In this document: positions 8,704-17,117 of the stretch, piece by piece
Position numbering within the stretch: the stretch's first letter is position 1
Layout: every line of letters starts with the position of its first letter
IMG/VR virus record: IMGVR_UViG_3300037153_000531
Location: 1-39,358 of that record
Length of the DNA stretch: 39,358 bases
Origin: a virus
Direction: 5' to 3' (one strand)
Program-made: the position numbers and the translations under genes
The notes under the pieces: generated by a model
Database searches by the model: none
What the model was told of the DNA's origin: nothing
Seen by the model: the letters and a program-made list of their open reading frames with translations, nothing else

Positions 8704-9068
8704 GCCTTCTTCTCGCCGCCGATCTGGTGACTCTCTATCCGCCGGGGAGTCCCGACGAGCGGGGCTGGGCCGGGCCGGGCACGGTCCCGGTCTGGTCCGG
8801 CCAGTGCAACCTCCAGCTCGGGCCGGGCGTGACCGACCCGCGCGCTGCGGAGGGCGGCGGCGCCGGTCCGTTCGGCCCGGCACGGACCTTGTCCGGTGAG
8901 CTGTACCTTCCGCCCGAGGCGAAGCCGGAGGACGGGTGGACCGCGGATGTCGGGGCGGGGTTCCGCTACGTGCTGTCCGATGTGCGCCTGGTGCCTGACC
9001 CGGCCGGGGCGGGGCTGGACTGCTGGGTGGCGACCGCCACCCGCGACGACACGACGGACTACGGCTGA
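8700..9068 (+). CDS. Head closure (stopper) protein candidate
   Basis: The protein has 122 residues from the ATG at 8700 that overlaps the previous stop; an in-frame ATG at 8688 is less likely. Predicted beta-rich, with the GWAGPGTVPVWSGQCNLQLGPG segment seen in small head-to-tail stoppers of actinophages. By position it is the second connector, closing the capsid until tail attachment. The final codons overlap the next gene by a single base. Function is by synteny and general fold character only. Confidence 0.6.
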   Translation: MSLLLAADLVTLYPPGSPDERGWAGPGTVPVWSGQCNLQLGPGVTDPRAAEGGGAGPFGPARTLSGELYLPPEAKPEDGWTADVGAGFRYVLSDVRLVPDPAGAGLDCWVATATRDDTTDYG

Positions 9069-9343
9069 TGGCCGCCGTCTACCGGGTCATCAACCCGCAC
9101 GCGCCGCGGCTGGCGGTCGATGAGAATATCCGGGTCAAGGCGGAGGAGGTCCGCGACGGCGCCGCGCAGGGCTCGCCGCGGGACACCGGGCGGCTGTCCG
9201 AGTCGTGGCGGGTCGCGAAGAAGTCGGACGCCTCCTACGAGGTGACCAGCGACGTGCCCTACGCGCCGTATGTCGAGTACGGCACCCGCTTCATGCGCGG
9301 GGCGCACATGGTCGGGCGGGCCATCGCGAAGGCGAGGGCCTGA
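9068..9343 (+). CDS. HK97 gp10-like neck/tail completion protein
   Basis: The protein has 91 residues. The signature is SPRDTGRLSESWRV followed by DVPYAPYVEYGTRFM, the hallmark of the HK97 gp10 (minor head-tail) family. These proteins sit at the head-tail interface. The stop TGA shares two bases with the next start (tgatg at 9341-9345). The length is near the lower limit of the family, which is normal in actinophages. Confidence 0.8.
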   Translation: MAAVYRVINPHAPRLAVDENIRVKAEEVRDGAAQGSPRDTGRLSESWRVAKKSDASYEVTSDVPYAPYVEYGTRFMRGAHMVGRAIAKARA

Positions 9344-9732
9344 TGACGATGCTGCCGCTGCCGCCCGGCCACGACCCGGCGCTGGACTACCCGCGGCCGG
9401 ACATGGAGCTGCTGGTCTGGGAGACGGTCGCGCCGCTCGGCGGCACCCAGTCGTGGTCTTACTCGGCCACCGAGGGCGACCCGCCCGGATGGCTGTCCAC
9501 CACCTACGTCCAGGTTGACTGCCGGGCGGGGAGCAGGCACGACGCGAACGCACGCGCCGACGCCGCCCGCCAGGCCATATGCGCGCTGCCGTGGGCCGAG
9601 TCGTGGCCGCACGGCAGGGTTTGCCGCGTGGTAGTCGAGGAGGGGCCGTTCTGGTTGCCCGATCCTGATGGCGCACCGCGCTACGTTGCCCGCTACGCGA
9701 TCACGGCGCACCCGGACGCGACAGCGGCTTGA
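9343..9732 (+). CDS. Tail terminator protein candidate
   Basis: The protein has 129 residues with an N-terminal PPGHDPALDYPRPDMELLVWETVAPL and a mixed alpha/beta body (ANARADAARQAICAL, then ARYAITAHP at the end). This is the usual profile of the tail terminator that caps the tail tube and sets its end. It directly precedes the major tail protein, where the terminator is normally encoded. It starts at the ATG overlapping the previous stop. Confidence 0.7.
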   Translation: MTMLPLPPGHDPALDYPRPDMELLVWETVAPLGGTQSWSYSATEGDPPGWLSTTYVQVDCRAGSRHDANARADAARQAICALPWAESWPHGRVCRVVVEEGPFWLPDPDGAPRYVARYAITAHPDATAA

Positions 9733-9749
9733 TCCGAGAGGAACCGTTC

Positions 9750-10463
9750 ATGACCACGCCTTACGTCCCGGTTCTCACCGCCAAGGAAGTGCAGATCGGC
9801 ACCTCCAACGGCCCTGGCCTGTACGTCGCCCCGCCCGGCACCGCGATGCCCGCCGACGCGGACACCGCCCCTGCGACGCCGTGGGCGCTGCTCGGGTACA
9901 TCTCCGACGACGGCCCGACCGTGGGCCAGTCGGTGACCAAGGAAGACATCACGCCGTGGCAGTCCCGGTCACCGATCCGCTCGGTGGTCACCGAGAAGAC
10001 GATCACCATGCAGTTCGTGCTGTGGCAGATCAACCCGCAGACGGTGGCGATGTACTTCGACAACGACCCGGTGGACCCTGACGCTGACGGGTCGTTCGAG
10101 ATGGACATCCGCTCCGACACGCCGCAGCCGATCTACGCGGTGATGATCGACTCGATGGACCAGCGGCCGTTCCGCATCGGGTTCACCAGGGCGAGCCTGT
10201 CCGACGCGGGCGACATGAAGATCACCAAGGGCGCGGCTGTGCCGCTTGAGGTGACCCTGACGGCGCTCGATGACGCCGGGGTGCTCGGGCACGTGTCGGT
10301 GGGCGGGACCCCGGCTGCGCTCATGGAGGAGCGCGGGCTGTCCGAGTCTGACCCGCGGGTCAACGGGCACGGCACGAACGGGAACGGCAACGGCGGCGGG
10401 AACGGCGGGACGGCCCCGCAGACCACGCCGACCCAGACCGCCGCGCAGAAGAAGGCGGCGTGA
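9750..10463 (+). CDS. Major tail (tube) protein
   Basis: The protein has 237 residues. The core is a beta-sandwich tube protein (AKEVQIGTSNGPGLYVAPPGT, then PTVGQSVTKEDITPW, TITMQFVLWQINPQTV, KGAAVPLEVTLTAL). The C-terminal 40 residues are a Gly/Asn/Thr-rich low-complexity tail (NGNGNGGGNGG) that probably decorates the tube surface. The start at 9750 has the ribosome site AGAGGAACC, a shortened version of the start-associated sequence seen in the leftward genes. The stop overlaps the chaperone GTG start (gtga). Hexamers of this protein polymerise around the tape measure. Confidence 0.88.
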   Translation: MTTPYVPVLTAKEVQIGTSNGPGLYVAPPGTAMPADADTAPATPWALLGYISDDGPTVGQSVTKEDITPWQSRSPIRSVVTEKTITMQFVLWQINPQTVAMYFDNDPVDPDADGSFEMDIRSDTPQPIYAVMIDSMDQRPFRIGFTRASLSDAGDMKITKGAAVPLEVTLTALDDAGVLGHVSVGGTPAALMEERGLSESDPRVNGHGTNGNGNGGGNGGTAPQTTPTQTAAQKKAA

Positions 10464-10804
10464 GCGCCAATGGCCAGGTCGCGGCGTTCGATCTCGACGC
10501 TGCCGCGAAGGCGGCGGCGGCGGAAGCGACCGATGAGCCCTTTTCGTTCACCTGGCAGGGCGAGCAGTACCAGGTCCCGCCAGCGAACAAGTGGCCGCTG
10601 TCAGCGATGACCTCGCTCGCGGAGGGCAACCTGCCCGCCGCGATGGGGTCGCTGCTCGGTGAGGATGCCTACGCCCGCATCGCGGCGACCGGGATCACGG
10701 TCGGTGACCTGAACGTCCTGTTCGACGCGATCGGCAAGGCGGCCGGGATGGATGGCCTCCCAAACTCATCTTCACCGCCGCAGCCCGCCTCAGCCCGGAT
10801 GTAG
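10460..10804 (+). CDS. Tail assembly chaperone, short form (gpG-like)
   Basis: The protein has 114 residues from a GTG overlapping the tail-tube stop. Its Ala-rich N-terminus is followed by FSFTWQGEQYQVPPANKWPL and a helical domain ending in ITVGDLNVLFDAIGKAAGM, the standard architecture of the first chaperone upstream of a tape-measure gene. It coats the tape measure during tail assembly and is absent from the virion. The last 12 codons follow the slippery site and are read only when no frameshift happens. Confidence 0.88.
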   Translation: MSANGQVAAFDLDAAAKAAAAEATDEPFSFTWQGEQYQVPPANKWPLSAMTSLAEGNLPAAMGSLLGEDAYARIAATGITVGDLNVLFDAIGKAAGMDGLPNSSSPPQPASARM

Positions 10805-11175
10805 AGGCGGCCATGCTCGCCGCCTACGGGGTCGATGTCCTCGACCCCGCGGTGTCGATGCGCCGGGTGCACGTGCTGCTGGAGCGGCTGCCTCCGGGTG
10901 CGCGGCGGGGCGGCGAGCTGTGGTCGGACGAGTCTGAGCTGCTGGCCCTGCTGATCGACCACGTGGCCGAGCTGACCTGGGTGACGGTGACGGCGTGGGG
11001 CGGCAAGAAGGTGGCCCGGCCGAAGCCGCTCCCGCGGCCGAAGCGGCGGGCACCGGCAGCGCGGGCGGCCGAGGCGGCTGACGAGGTGCGGCGCCGCCTG
11101 CGGACCCGGAGCTGGGCGGACGCGGCGGAGGAGATCGCGAAGATGCCCGGAATGGTGGTGACACGAAGTGGCTAG
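10460..11175 (+). CDS. Tail assembly chaperone, long -1 frameshift form (gpGT-like)
   Basis: The gpG frame can slip back one base at CCCAAAC (10759-10765). It then continues in the -1 frame from 10765 to 11175 and adds 136 residues to 102, for 238 in total. The -1 frame is open from the slip site onward and reads LIFTAAARLSPDVEAAM before the conserved ELLALLIDHVAELTWVT region. The end is a basic Arg/Lys/Pro-rich stretch (RPKPLPRPKRRAPAARA) and an amphipathic helix. No independent ribosome site precedes the in-frame ATG at 10813, which supports production by frameshift. The stop overlaps the GTG of the tape measure gene. Confidence 0.85.
10759..10765 (+). promoter_or_regulatory. -1 programmed frameshift slippery site CCCAAAC
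   Basis: The heptamer is in the exact zero-frame phase X XXY YYZ (C CCA AAC), so both tRNAs can re-pair after a one-base slip. A 7-bp stem, CCGCCTC (10785-10791) with GAGGCGG (10804-10810), lies 19 bases downstream. It spans the zero-frame stop TAG and could stall ribosomes. Position at the 3' end of gpG and upstream of the tape measure is the place expected for this signal in siphoviruses. Confidence 0.88.
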
Positions 11176-14080
11176 TTTCAGCTATGCGTCGCTGACGGTC
11201 CCGGTCTACGCGGATACCACCAAGCTGCCCGCCCAGGTGGAGAAGACCGCCAAGGCCGCAGGCGAGAAGGGCGGCAAGGCGGCCGGGAAGTCGTGGGGGT
11301 CGAACTTCCTGTCCACGGTCGGCACGGCCATCGCGGTGGTCGGCGCCGAGCGGCTGTTCGAGGGGATGATCTCCGGGGCTGAGGAAGCCGAGAAGGTCAA
11401 CAAGCAGACCGCGGCGGTGATCAAGTCCACCGGGGGCGCCGCGCACGTGACCGCTGCCCAGATCAGCGACCTGGGCGACGCGATCATGAAGAAGACCGGG
11501 ATCGATGACGAGTCGATCAAGTCCGGCGCGAACATGCTGCTCACCTTCCGCAACGTGCGCAACGAGGCGGGCAAGGGCAACAACATCTTCAACCAGGCCA
11601 CCTCGACGCTGACCGACATGGCAGCGGCGATGTCCGGCGGGGACGTGTCCGCGGAGGGGATGCGGCACCAGGCCATCCAGCTCGGCAAGGCGCTGAACGA
11701 CCCGATCGCCGGGATGGGTGCGCTGTCGCGGGTCGGCGTCACCTTCACCACGCAGCAGAAGGCCCAGGTCACGGCGATGGTGAAGGCCGGGGACACCCTC
11801 GGCGCCCAGAAGATCATCCTGCGGGAGCTGAACAAGGAGTTCGGCGGCAGCGCGGCGGCTATGGCCAGCCCGATGGAGAAGATGAAGACGGCCACGAAGG
11901 AGCTGGAGGAGTCAATGGGCACGGCGCTCCTGCCGGTGCTCGGCTCCCTGGCCACCTGGATGACCAACGTGGGCATCCCGGCGCTGATGTCCTTCGGTCA
12001 CTGGCTGGCGGTGAACAAGAACTGGGTGATCCCGCTGGCGGGCGCGGTGGCCAGCTTCGTGACCACGCTGTACCTGCTGTCCAAGGCGTTCGCGGTGGCG
12101 CGGGCGGCGGCTGCGCTGTTCGGGATCACGCTTGAGTTGAGCCTCGGGCCTATCTCGCTGATCATCGCGGGGTGCGTGGCGCTCGGGGTGGGCCTGTACC
12201 TGCTGTGGACCAGATCGCAGACGTTCCGGGCGATCGTGTCGGCGGCGTTCCACGGGGTGCAGGTCGCGGCGCAGGCCGTGATCGGCTGGTTCTCCGGGCC
12301 GTTCTACCGCTTCTTCGCGGTCACCATCCCGGCGATCCTCAACGGGGTGCTGAACTGGGTGCGGACCCACTGGCCGCTGATCGTCGGGTTCCTGACCGGG
12401 CCGGTCGGCCTGGCGGTGGTGCTGATCATCCGCAACTGGACCACGATCCGCAACTTCATCACCAGCACGTGCAACGCGATCCTGGCGACGGTGCGGAACG
12501 TGTGGAACGCGATCACCGGCACCATCAGCCGGGCGATCGGGTCCATCGTCGCGATCGTGGCGCGCGGGTGGTCGAACCTGCGGGCCGGGGCGGCGCTGTG
12601 GTGGTCGAACATCTTCACCACGATCAAGGGCTGGTGGACCCGGATAATCCAGGGGGCCACCACGGCGGGCACGTCCATCATCAGCGGGCTCAAGTCCGGG
12701 ATCGTGGGCGGCATCGCCGGGATCGGGTCGTGGATAAAGAAGAACCTCGTAGACCCCATCGTTAACAGCGTCAAGCACTTCTTCGGCATCCACTCGCCGT
12801 CCACCGTCATGGCCGGGATCGGCGGCAACCTGGTCCGGGGCCTGTTCGTCGGGATGGTGCCCGGCATGTCCGGGCTGGGCAACATGATCGGGCAGGTGTT
12901 CGGCGGGTTCCCGCAGGCGCTCGGCGGGCTGATCGCTCACGGGCTGGTCGGGATCGCGTCGCTGCCGGGTAAGGCGCTGAACGCGATCATGAGCCTGTTC
13001 GGCGGCGGGGGCAACTCGTCGCGGCTGGCGGCGGAGGCGGCGAAGTACGCGGGCCACAGGTACGTGTGGGGCGGCCCGGCGAACGCGCAGGGCGGCTTCG
13101 ACTGCTCCAGCTTCGTCAACATGCTGGGCGGCACGCTGGGCCTGGGGCTGCCGGGCGGGTTCCGCGCCCCGTCTGACCAGCACGGCCCGAACACCGGGAT
13201 GTGGCTCCAGTTCGGGGCGATGAAGCGGGTCGCGCAGGCCGCGATGGCGATGAACGACCTGTACGTGAACTCGCACCACATGGGCGTGGTGACCGGGCCT
13301 GGCACGGGGTTCGCGGCGCGCTCGACCGCGACGGGCACCGGCCCGCAGGGCGTGGGCAGCGACTACAGCATCCTGCGGTTCCCCGGCGGCGGCGTGAAGC
13401 TGCCTGCCTGGCTGGAGGGCATCCGCGGCAAGGTGATGGGGATGTTCTCCAAGGTCGGCGGGTTCTTCGGCAAGCTGTTCGGGTTCGGCTCCTCGGGCGG
13501 GCAGGGCAACCCGACCGCGGGGGTGCAGCAGTGGGCGGGCATCGCCCAGCAGGTGCTCAACATGTTCGGGCAGGGCCAGTACCTCAGCGCGCTGCTGGCG
13601 CAGATGCAGACCGAATCGGGGGGCAACAGGGCGGCCCAGAACAACTGGGACGTGAACGCCCGGATGGGCACGCCGAGCAAGGGCCTGATGCAGGTCATCG
13701 ACCCGACGTTCAACGCCTACGCGGGGCCGTTCCGCAGCCGGGGCATCTGGGACCCGATGGCCAACATCTACGCTGCCGTCGCCTACGCCCTCTCGCGCTA
13801 CCACAACCTCGGCGCGGTGTGGGGTCACGGCCACGGCTACGCCAAGGGCGGCGTGGTGAGCGAGCCGGTGACCGGGTTCGGGTGGCGGACCGGGGAGATG
13901 TACCACTTCGCTGAGCGCGGCCCGGAGCTGGTGTCGCCGCTGTCCGGGCCTGGCGCCAAGATGGGCCGCAGCACCGCGGTCGTGATCAACGTCTACCCGA
14001 GCGCGGGCATGGACGAACGGCAGCTCGCCGCGATGGTGAGCCGCGAGCTGGCCTGGGCTCAGGCAGGAGGTTCCACATGA
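11168..14080 (+). CDS. Tape measure protein with NlpC/P60-like and lytic-transglycosylase-like domains
   Basis: The protein has 970 residues, the longest in the genome. The N-terminal 300 residues are helical (TAAQISDLGDAIMKKTGID, then FGGSAAAMASPMEKMKTATKELEESM). Hydrophobic segments lie at about 285-400, and small Trp-rich repeats follow to about 520. From residue 619 an NlpC/P60-like endopeptidase domain begins: Cys646 in FDCSS and His703/704 in SHHMGVV are the likely catalytic pair. From about 785 there is a soluble-lytic-transglycosylase-like domain with Glu816 in QTESGGN and the GLMQV motif. Tape measures set tail length; at about 0.15 nm per residue the tail would be roughly 140 nm or somewhat shorter. 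The wall-degrading domains would open a local hole at DNA entry. The start is GTG 11168. Confidence 0.93.
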   Translation: MASFSYASLTVPVYADTTKLPAQVEKTAKAAGEKGGKAAGKSWGSNFLSTVGTAIAVVGAERLFEGMISGAEEAEKVNKQTAAVIKSTGGAAHVTAAQISDLGDAIMKKTGIDDESIKSGANMLLTFRNVRNEAGKGNNIFNQATSTLTDMAAAMSGGDVSAEGMRHQAIQLGKALNDPIAGMGALSRVGVTFTTQQKAQVTAMVKAGDTLGAQKIILRELNKEFGGSAAAMASPMEKMKTATKELEESMGTALLPVLGSLATWMTNVGIPALMSFGHWLAVNKNWVIPLAGAVASFVTTLYLLSKAFAVARAAAALFGITLELSLGPISLIIAGCVALGVGLYLLWTRSQTFRAIVSAAFHGVQVAAQAVIGWFSGPFYRFFAVTIPAILNGVLNWVRTHWPLIVGFLTGPVGLAVVLIIRNWTTIRNFITSTCNAILATVRNVWNAITGTISRAIGSIVAIVARGWSNLRAGAALWWSNIFTTIKGWWTRIIQGATTAGTSIISGLKSGIVGGIAGIGSWIKKNLVDPIVNSVKHFFGIHSPSTVMAGIGGNLVRGLFVGMVPGMSGLGNMIGQVFGGFPQALGGLIAHGLVGIASLPGKALNAIMSLFGGGGNSSRLAAEAAKYAGHRYVWGGPANAQGGFDCSSFVNMLGGTLGLGLPGGFRAPSDQHGPNTGMWLQFGAMKRVAQAAMAMNDLYVNSHHMGVVTGPGTGFAARSTATGTGPQGVGSDYSILRFPGGGVKLPAWLEGIRGKVMGMFSKVGGFFGKLFGFGSSGGQGNPTAGVQQWAGIAQQVLNMFGQGQYLSALLAQMQTESGGNRAAQNNWDVNARMGTPSKGLMQVIDPTFNAYAGPFRSRGIWDPMANIYAAVAYALSRYHNLGAVWGHGHGYAKGGVVSEPVTGFGWRTGEMYHFAERGPELVSPLSGPGAKMGRSTAVVINVYPSAGMDERQLAAMVSRELAWAQAGGST

Positions 14081-15048
14081 AACTGGCGGAGCCGCCGCGC
14101 ACGCTGGACAACCGGACGGCGCTGCCCGAGATCGCCAAGCGGGCCTACAACCGGCTGTTCGCCTGGCGGTACGGCGTGCCGCCGCGGAGCGCGGGGGCTG
14201 CCCCGTCGATCCCGGTCGAGTGGGGCGGGCTGCCGCTCAACATCGGGGACCTGGAGACCGGCCTGTTCATGTGCGTGGAGAACATCGACGGGTGGCTCGA
14301 CTCGCCCCCGCTGGACGGGAACGACGTGGCGCGGGCGGTGGCTGACGGGTCGGCGTGGGGGCCGAAGACGCTGGGGGCGCGGGCCATCGCGGTCACCGGG
14401 GTGTGCCTGGGTCCGCGGGACCAGACCCGCGCGGCCAGGGACGCGCTGGGCTCGCTGGCGGCGGCTCGGGTGCCGATGGACTTCACGGTGGCCGACCCGG
14501 ACCTGGACACGTCGCTGACGGCCAGCACGAGGGCGGACAGCGACGCGCTCAAGCTGGCGCCGCTGGGCGATCAGGGGTTCCGCTACCAGGTGACGCTCAC
14601 GGCGGCTGACCCGCTGCTCTACGGCGACTGGCAGCAGGTGATCCTCGCGCCGGGGTCGGGCGCGGCGACGGGCCGCATCTACGGCAAGGATTACCCGTGG
14701 GAGTACGGGGCGGGCCAGATACCGACCAGCGGGATTCTGGAGAACGAGGGGAACGTGGACGCGCCCGCGATAGCGCTCTACCAGGGTGACCTGGCCAGCC
14801 CGGACCTGGTGGACGACAACGGCTCCGCGATCTACCTCACCGACATCGGCGCGGGCATGGAAGTGCAGGTGGACACCGCGCGGCTCCAGGCGATCGCAGC
14901 GGGCGGGCTGAGCCGGGCGTCGTACATCATGCCGAACTCGGTGCCGATGCTGATCCCGGCGCAGTCGCAGATCGGGTGGCACCTGGGCTCCGCGTCGGCG
15001 TCGGGCAGCGGCCAGGTGGTCGTGGTGTGGAGGTCCGCGTGGGCGTAG
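14077..15048 (+). CDS. Distal tail / minor tail protein
   Basis: The protein has 323 residues and overlaps the tape-measure stop by 4 bases (atga). Order after the tape measure marks it as the distal tail (Dit-like) hub that joins tube and tip. Visible elements are IPVEWGGLPLNIGDLETGLF near residue 46, the FRYQVTLTAADPLLYGDW segment (typical of actinophage minor tail proteins) and a C-terminal jelly-roll-like beta domain ending VVVVWRSAWA. The ribosome site CAGGAGGTTCC is strong. Confidence 0.82.
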   Translation: MKLAEPPRTLDNRTALPEIAKRAYNRLFAWRYGVPPRSAGAAPSIPVEWGGLPLNIGDLETGLFMCVENIDGWLDSPPLDGNDVARAVADGSAWGPKTLGARAIAVTGVCLGPRDQTRAARDALGSLAAARVPMDFTVADPDLDTSLTASTRADSDALKLAPLGDQGFRYQVTLTAADPLLYGDWQQVILAPGSGAATGRIYGKDYPWEYGAGQIPTSGILENEGNVDAPAIALYQGDLASPDLVDDNGSAIYLTDIGAGMEVQVDTARLQAIAAGGLSRASYIMPNSVPMLIPAQSQIGWHLGSASASGSGQVVVVWRSAWA

Positions 15049-16235
15049 ACCCCGGCGATGTGCTGCTCCGCCCGCTGGTCCGGGTCACCGGCCGGTGGAC
15101 GTTCTGGGCTGACGCGATCGTGGGCGCCGCGCCGCTCGGGCCGGTGGACGTGGCGAAGGCGGCGTTCACGACGAAGCTGAACGACTTCGGCACCGGCTCA
15201 GCGACGATCCTGCTGCCGTCCGGGCTGGACGTGGCCAGGCTCCAGCAGCTCTGGTCGTGGCGGCTGTGGTGCTTCTACGACGACGGGGTGACCCGGCCGC
15301 AGCCGGTGTGGTGCGGGGCTCCTACCGGGATCGTGGACACGGGCACGGCGAGCGTCGATATGACGTTCACGGAGCTGACCGGCTACCTGGCCAAGCGGAC
15401 ATCGGACTGGTCGCCGTCGAAGATTTACTCGCAGGTCGAGCAGATGACCATCGCGTCGGACCTGGCGGCGGCGGTGACCGACGTGGGCGTGACCCTGGCG
15501 GTGGGCGCGGCGTCGGGCGTGCTGCGGGACCGGACGTATGAGTACCTGGCCAGCAACCGGGGGCAGCTCCTCACCGAGCTGGCCGGGGTGATCCAGGGGC
15601 CGCAGTTCAGGACGGAGTACGACTTCGCGTCGGCGGGGCAGCCGCGGTGCACCCTGCGCGTGGGCTACCCGCGGGTAGGGTCCAATGCGGCGCAGCTCGG
15701 GACGACGATGCCGGGCGGGGCGATGGGCTACCAGGCGACCTGGGATTCGGACCAGATGCGGACCCGCACGTTCGCGGTGGGCGACCTGCCCGACAACGCC
15801 GCCTCGAACGCGGCCAAGCCGGTCAAGGTGGTGGACGCCCCGCAGGCGAACATGCCGCGGCTCGACGCCGTGGACGACTGGCAGGGCGTGGTGGTCCAAT
15901 CGACGCTGAACGAGAAGGCTGCCACCGCGTCGCAGCAGCAGGCCGCCCCGGCGCTCCAGCTCTCGGTGACTCCGGGGCTGGCCGAGCCGACGATCAGCAC
16001 CTACGACGTGGGCGACGACGTGACCGTGAACCTGGCCACGCCGCTGACCGGCAATCTCCAGATCAGCGGGCAGCTCATACAGTGCGACGTGGACACCGCG
16101 GCGGGCACGGCAGCGTGGACGGTGGCGGTGAGCCTGCCGCCGCCGAGGGTGCGCTACCACCTGGCGCGGCGGCTGGACCGGCTCGACGCGGCTGTGGCCA
16201 CCATGTTCCGGTCCGGGCCGCTGACGAACATCTAG
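15039..16235 (+). CDS. Minor tail protein (tail hub, gp37/Tal-like)
   Basis: The protein has 398 residues from GTG 15039, which follows GGAGG at 15029-15033 with ideal spacing; it overlaps the previous gene by 10 bases. The N-terminal part (GPVDVAKAAFTTKLNDFGTGSATILLPSG) matches the class of actinophage tail hub proteins that follow the Dit gene. Further on, LTGYLAKRTSDWS and a long beta region with TFAVGDLPDN are visible. It probably forms the trimeric hub at the tail tip. No peptidase motif was found in it. Hub assignment is by position and general similarity, not by a catalytic motif. Confidence 0.75.
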   Translation: MGVDPGDVLLRPLVRVTGRWTFWADAIVGAAPLGPVDVAKAAFTTKLNDFGTGSATILLPSGLDVARLQQLWSWRLWCFYDDGVTRPQPVWCGAPTGIVDTGTASVDMTFTELTGYLAKRTSDWSPSKIYSQVEQMTIASDLAAAVTDVGVTLAVGAASGVLRDRTYEYLASNRGQLLTELAGVIQGPQFRTEYDFASAGQPRCTLRVGYPRVGSNAAQLGTTMPGGAMGYQATWDSDQMRTRTFAVGDLPDNAASNAAKPVKVVDAPQANMPRLDAVDDWQGVVVQSTLNEKAATASQQQAAPALQLSVTPGLAEPTISTYDVGDDVTVNLATPLTGNLQISGQLIQCDVDTAAGTAAWTVAVSLPPPRVRYHLARRLDRLDAAVATMFRSGPLTNI

Positions 16236-16243
16236 GAGGCGCC

Positions 16244-17116
16244 ATGACGACACCCACCGGGCTCGCGATGTGGGGCCAGGCCGGGGCCTACAACGGGATC
16301 GATGACCGGGCGGTGATCCGGGCGGTGACCGGGGGCCGGACCGGGCTGTGCTCCATCCCGACCGTGCAGGCCGGTTCCGGGCTGAACCTGACCCTCAAGG
16401 GCGGCTGGCTGGCCGTGGCCGACTGCGGGGACGGCACGTCCCTGGTGGTCGGGTCGCGGACCGACCAGACGGTCACCGGGCTGGCTGGCCCGCCGACCGG
16501 GACGCGGACCGACTACCTGTGGTGCGACATCCAGCCCGACTCCGCCACGTGGACCCTGAGCGTCATCAACTCCACCGCGGCGTCCGGCCGGACGGGCCTG
16601 CCGGTAGCTACCCTGACGGTCCCCGCGAACGCCACGCTGGCGTCTCAGTTCACGATCGCGCCGAACGTGGCGGGGCTGGAGAAGCGGCTGCTCGCCACGG
16701 TGGCCACGAACGACACCAGCACCCGGACGGCGACGGCCTGGTCCGGGGCGACCACGCTGATCACCGCGGTGGCGACGATGCTGCCCGGCCACTACTACCG
16801 GGTGCGGACCAGGGCGGACGCTTTCATGGCGGTCGGGTCGGGCGGGCAGGCCGCGCGGGCGGGGATCGGCTACCGGGCGGCGGGTGCCGCGGATTCGACC
16901 AGCGCGCTCCAGCGCTCGACGTGCATCCAGTTCCCCGACGTGAACCAGCCCAGCGGCATCGAATGCGAGTACCTGTTCGGGTACCCGGTGGCGTCGGCGG
17001 TGGTGCAGCGGCAGTTCGACGGGCGCTGGTGGGTGGGCGCTGGCTCCTACAAGGTGAGCGGGCGGACGGACGGCGGCGCGGCGATCTCGATGAGCATCGA
17101 AGACCTGGGGATGTGA
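16244..17116 (+). CDS. Minor tail protein A (tail-tip, N-terminal domain shared with next gene)
   Basis: The protein has 290 residues; AGGAGG precedes the ATG. Its first 130 residues (MWGQAGAYNGIDDRAVIRAV, GGRTGLCSIP, GWLAVADCGDGTSLVV, LPVATLTVPANATLASQF) are clearly paralogous to the start of the next gene. That shared module probably docks both proteins to the tail hub. The C-terminal 160 residues (about 140-290) form a beta-sandwich-like domain with CIQFPDVNQPSGIECEYLF, suited to a carbohydrate- or receptor-binding role. No enzyme motif is visible. Confidence 0.75.
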   Translation: MTTPTGLAMWGQAGAYNGIDDRAVIRAVTGGRTGLCSIPTVQAGSGLNLTLKGGWLAVADCGDGTSLVVGSRTDQTVTGLAGPPTGTRTDYLWCDIQPDSATWTLSVINSTAASGRTGLPVATLTVPANATLASQFTIAPNVAGLEKRLLATVATNDTSTRTATAWSGATTLITAVATMLPGHYYRVRTRADAFMAVGSGGQAARAGIGYRAAGAADSTSALQRSTCIQFPDVNQPSGIECEYLFGYPVASAVVQRQFDGRWWVGAGSYKVSGRTDGGAAISMSIEDLGM

Positions 17117-17117
17117 C

